From positions 496,001 through 560,000 of the forward strand of contig QNQO01000196.1 in NCBI GenBank assembly GCA_003290165.1: DNA of 64,000 nucleotides, written 5' to 3'. Positions 60,406 to 64,000 of the stretch are shown here, piece by piece; positions within the stretch are counted from its first letter, which is position 1, and the number at the start of each line of letters is the position of its first letter. This DNA is from Berberis thunbergii (lineage: Eukaryota; Streptophyta; Magnoliopsida; Ranunculales; Berberidaceae). The translations under genes were made by a program, and so were the position numbers. Below the pieces are notes generated by a model. That model saw only the letters and a list, made by a program, of their open reading frames with translations. It ran no database searches and was not told the DNA's origin.

Positions 60406-63291
60406 GTAGCTTCTTTTTCATTCTTGGCTTTATCTTCGGTTATTTCATTACAATCAAGTTGAGTTTTTTCTTCTGTTGTTCAACTTCAATCATGATTCTT
60501 GTGAGTGGGTTTTCAACTTGGGAAATTTTGATGTCTTGGAAAGTTATTTTTATTTGAGGATCCTTACTTTTGCTTGAATTGAATTAGGTTGTCATCCATT
60601 TAGGGTTCTAGTTAGTCTCAGTATTAAAATATTGTATATGAGGTGTTTCCTTTCTTGGAAAGTGAATATATTTAGAGTAGTAGTTTGGGAATTTACAACT
60701 TCATTTACTGGGTTTAGCTAGTTGGATGGTTTAAGCTATTCTAAGATTAGAATGTATATGCTGGAAAGCTTTAATTATTGTCCTTAGAGACTCTTCAGTA
60801 ATGTCGAAATATTGAGATTTGTTCATGTTCAGAATATACAATTCAAATATGTTATGAGCAAGGAGAAAGAAAATTTACGATACAAAAGTTGGAATACCCA
60901 CGTAAAAATGAAACTATGAGGATGATGTTCAGGTAAGATTTATGTGAAATATATAAAGGAAGATGAGTACAATGAGGATGATGTTCATGACTGGTTATTA
61001 GTTTTATTAAAAAATGTAATTTAGTAAATATACTTTTCGAGGATAGTGTTGAAATTCCACTGCAAAGCAAAACAAAACAGTTTGATTTTTTTTTTGTTGA
61101 TATCTTCTTCTTAGTAAATATATATCCCATTCTTTTGTAAACCAAGAAATTTATTTTATTTCTTTTTTGGGCAGGCCGAGGTTTCTGAAAGAGAGAGAGT
61201 ATTGCTTCTCAAGGTTGCAGAACTACAGGCCAGGTAGGTCATTATTGGTGCAGATCAAGTAGCTTAGTTGAAATTTTTTCATCTTTAGGATATATGAACT
61301 ACTGATGACAGAAAACAAAATCTTATTTGAAGAAATATCCTTTTTGCGTTCCCTGTATTCTGTACAGGATGGTTGGTTTAAACCAAGAGTTTACACTAGA
61401 AAAGTTGAAACATAATGAGGTATTTAAACAAGGATAAATCATTTTAATTTGCATTTTCTCTCTCTCTTTTTTGAGTAAATTTGTTCTAAGCTAAAGCTTT
61501 ATGGATGAAAATCGAAGCTTGTTCTAAGATAAATCATTTTAAGGTTGCTTTCGATTGCTGGGTCTAAACATCATAAAATTTTCAGTGAAACACTTGTATG
61601 GAATTCGTACCCCTTGCAGCCATATGGTTGTCAGTCTCCTTTTCCTTTTTTGACATCTGTCACTTTTGGTGTCTGTAGAGTTCTTGTTCGAAGCCTAGAA
61701 TGTTATGGTAATCCAGTGGGAGGTTACAGTATCCGCAGGGGCTTGTGTTAGTTTCTTCATTGTTAAGAGTTAGTGTGAGATATTCCTTTTTCTTCTCACC
61801 TTAAACAGTGCATAGTGGCTGATAGTGCCCAAACTTTTTTCATGAGCACTAACCAATACCTTTTAGAGCCTTCTCTATGATGTGCTAACGACTCCATCCA
61901 TGCATATCTTCCTCATCTTTTGCATCCCATTCCATTTTATTTTCATGAAAGATAGAATATTATTAAAATGAAAGAGAACTAGTACTTATTAGTTATTATA
62001 TATATATTTTCAAAAAAAGGTTCAAATTTATTAAGACTGAGAAAGAGAGTGAAACAGAAGCTGAATTAAAGACCCAGAACAAAGCAAAAGGGTAAAAAGG
62101 AATTTAACCTCCCTGAACCCCTTGAAACAAAAAATGGAATAGATCAAGAAAACACTGCCCCTACCTATCAGCCCAGCAGCAACATAGTCATCATTCAACA
62201 ATTATATTCATTTTTCTATTTTGTAAGTGGAATTTTCTTGTCCGCAGATGTGATGCAAGTTTTATGTAATATTTGATACATAAGAGGGTATTCCATCTCA
62301 TAATTCACGATGTAAAACAGGATGTGTTGTTCTTCATGTTTGCTAAATGTTATGCTGAACGCACAAGTATGTCTTTTTTTTAAGTTTTGTGATTTTCTGC
62401 ATCCAAGCAGACTCAGACATGTTTATTATTGATGATGCTCCCAAAGGAATTCATTTTGGTACATCTGGATGATCTAGTTTTATGAGATAATTTGGCAGTT
62501 TCCTCTTGTTACTGTACATTATGTATTTGTTGGTTGTATTCAATGGTGTTACCCTTCAAAATATAATAAGACGTAATATCAAAGTGATTATTCATCCTTA
62601 TAATAATTTACCTTGTTGCAGTCATATCAGAAGGCCTTGCGAGCAGACCCTACATACAAACCTGCAGCAGAATGCCTTGCCATTGTACTGACAGATCTTG
62701 GCACAAGCTTAAAGCTTGTTGGCAACACTCAGGAGGGAATCCAGAAATATTTTGAAGCTCTCAAAATAGACCCCCACTATGCTGTAATAATATTTGTTTC
62801 AATATTCTGGGGTGGACTGTTTTTTATACTGTAATAATATTCTTCAATACTATAGGGTGGCAAACAGTTTTTCCTGGCATGTGCATTGCTACATGTATTT
62901 ATTTCTTAATTACCTTTTGTTTTCCACTATGCAGCCTGCATATTACAACCTTGGAGTTGTATATTCTGAAATGATGCAGTACGATATGGATCTTAGTTGC
63001 TATGAGAAGGCTGCCCTTCAAAGGCCTATGTATGCTGAAGCATATTGCAACATGGGTGTTATCTATAAAAATCGTGGGGATTTGGAATCAGCTATATCTT
63101 GTTATGAAAGGTACTAACTAGTTTGTTATTGATTCTTCTTGGATGCTAACCTTTCGTTTCATGCTGTTTGATACCTCCATTGACTTGACATTCAGATTTA
63201 CTATTTGTATCTCAGGTGTTTGGCTGTTTCTCCTAACTTTGAGATTGCAAAGAATAACATGGCTATAGCCTTGACAGACTTAGGAACAAAG
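60298..63291 (+). CDS. Chimeric HIRA / coiled-coil / SPINDLY gene, partial
   Basis: Six plus-strand exons: 60298-60405, 61175-61233, 61368-61419, 62622-62783, 62935-63110 and 63216-63291. All inner borders are GT-AG, the phases agree, and the joined frame has 211 codons with no stop. Exon 1 is the start of the histone chaperone HIRA ([20 protein letters not shown]). Exons 2-3 give an unrecognised Glu/Leu-rich helix ([20 protein letters not shown]). Exons 4-6 are TPR repeats of SPINDLY, the O-fucosyltransferase repressor of gibberellin signalling ([60 protein letters not shown]). SPINDLY's N-terminal exons and HIRA's later WD40 exons are absent. The start is the native HIRA ATG. A leader intron (about 60096-60253) is possible. 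The 3' end lies beyond the window. Whether it is expressed is unknown. Confidence 0.7.
62622..63291 (+). pseudogene. Captured SPINDLY TPR exons
   Basis: Three exons encode about 138 residues of the N-terminal TPR superhelix of SPINDLY, starting [20 protein letters not shown]. They are close to the plant consensus and uninterrupted. Substitutions at usually conserved TPR positions include Asp for Ala in [13 protein letters not shown] and Gln for Glu in AALQRP. Earlier TPR exons and the catalytic domain are not in the window. Confidence 0.9.
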
Positions 63292-64000
63292 GTGGTCTTC
63301 CATTTCTTTTTAACTCTGTTGTTTTTGTTTTAACCATAGGATAAATCCTCGTAATTAAGGGTCATTATCTAGAGTCTTAAGCTTTTTACTGCGTTTGATT
63401 ATTTATACAAACATTGACTATTTTTAAGTTTCTAACACCGTCAAAATGAAGACTAATGTAGTTTTCAATTTAGTAATGAAATCAAATATTCATTAAATCC
63501 TCAAATACATTTTAGTATGCTACAAAAAGTGAAGATGTTTAAATTTTCTTGGGAGTGATCTGTATGGCAAGATATTGTCCTCTAAAAAATAACAGTATTT
63601 GAATATTTATAGGAGGTTTTAAATTTCAAAATTGAGCCTGGGATTTTGCCTTAATTTTGAAATCTTGCTGACAATTCCTAGTATTAGCTTTCAGTTAAAT
63701 TTTTTACCGCTTTATTTGATTCTATGGAATGTTGAATACAATTCTTATAGGTTTATATGTATGTATAATGGATTTATATGAGAGAAAAATGATTAGACAT
63801 AACTGAATCATTTGTTAAGTTTGATTTCACTGACAGATCACTTTTTGTATCCATTCATTTTCAAATATTCTTTAAGAAGTTCATAATTTGAATCGGACAC
63901 TTCAGCCTCATGTTGAGCAAAGAACCATCAACCTCGTTTAAATATTCAAGTTGATCGACTTGTGCTGCTTCATTTTCTTGGAACAGACTCCCATGTAGAA
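63292..64000. other. Downstream intron or element interior
   Basis: AT-rich sequence after the donor at 63292. The next expected SPINDLY exon is not visible before the window ends. Confidence 0.55.

Noticed and set aside
1..64000. A bacterial-type defence or secondary-metabolite system
   Set aside because: Gene structure, introns and repeats are those of a plant nuclear genome; no clustered prokaryotic genes are present.

Overview
The window is nuclear DNA from a flowering plant, most likely a eudicot. The evidence is GT-AG spliced genes of plant-only families (PERK kinase, PDR transporter, SPINDLY TPRs), AT-rich intergenic DNA, and dense plant transposons (copia, Tat-like gypsy, CACTA, hAT, Tourist and Mutator-type MITEs, LINE ORF1). 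Nothing prokaryotic is present. Only one long host gene is recognisable, a proline-rich extensin-like receptor kinase (33095-42079, + strand).

Layout. 1-1577: no gene. 1583-6824: decayed Ty1/copia element on the minus strand (TSD cattt), with three catalytic residues lost. 6941-8203: LTR-like remnants. 8538-19002: a Tourist-like MITE (TSD TTA) split by a 10.2-kb CACTA element (8622-18812, TSD CAC). The CACTA carries a degenerate TNPA-like gene and pieces of a P5A-type ATPase gene. 19192-19260: tRNA-Gly relic. 20308-29693: Tat-like Ty3/gypsy derivative with gag and protease, no recognisable RT or integrase, an antisense ORF and a tandem array. 29791-30407 and 31707-32034: two MITEs. 33095-42079: PERK gene, with a 5.7-kb copia element (35674-41395, TSD cccct) in its last intron and an apparent 1-nt deletion in exon 1. 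43192-43304: perfect 46-bp hairpin. 43494-43916: SKP1-like pseudogene. 43979-46789: LINE ORF1-type (DUF4283) pieces.

46790 to the window end is a gene-fragment collage bounded by CACTA left ends. After the CACTA end at 46790-47262 come minus-strand, intron-containing fragments of four unrelated genes: PDR ABC transporter, At5g48740-like LRR receptor kinase, PMT-type methyltransferase and PP2C phosphatase. A 4.5-kb hAT element (48559-53040, 8-bp TSD) sits exactly at a PDR exon/intron junction. A further CACTA left end at 59213 is followed by plus-strand pieces: HIRA exon 1, two coiled-coil exons and three SPINDLY TPR exons. These six exons have GT-AG borders and join in one open frame of 211 codons with no stop, so a transposon-assembled chimeric gene is possible. 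This is the most interesting finding in the window.

The sequence gives a relative order of events. The MITE preceded CACTA 1. The LINE ORF preceded CACTA 2. Fragment capture by CACTA 2 probably preceded the hAT insertion. The copia element in PERK looks younger than the other two LTR elements because its LTRs are more alike. All identities come from reading translated motifs by eye; no database search was run.
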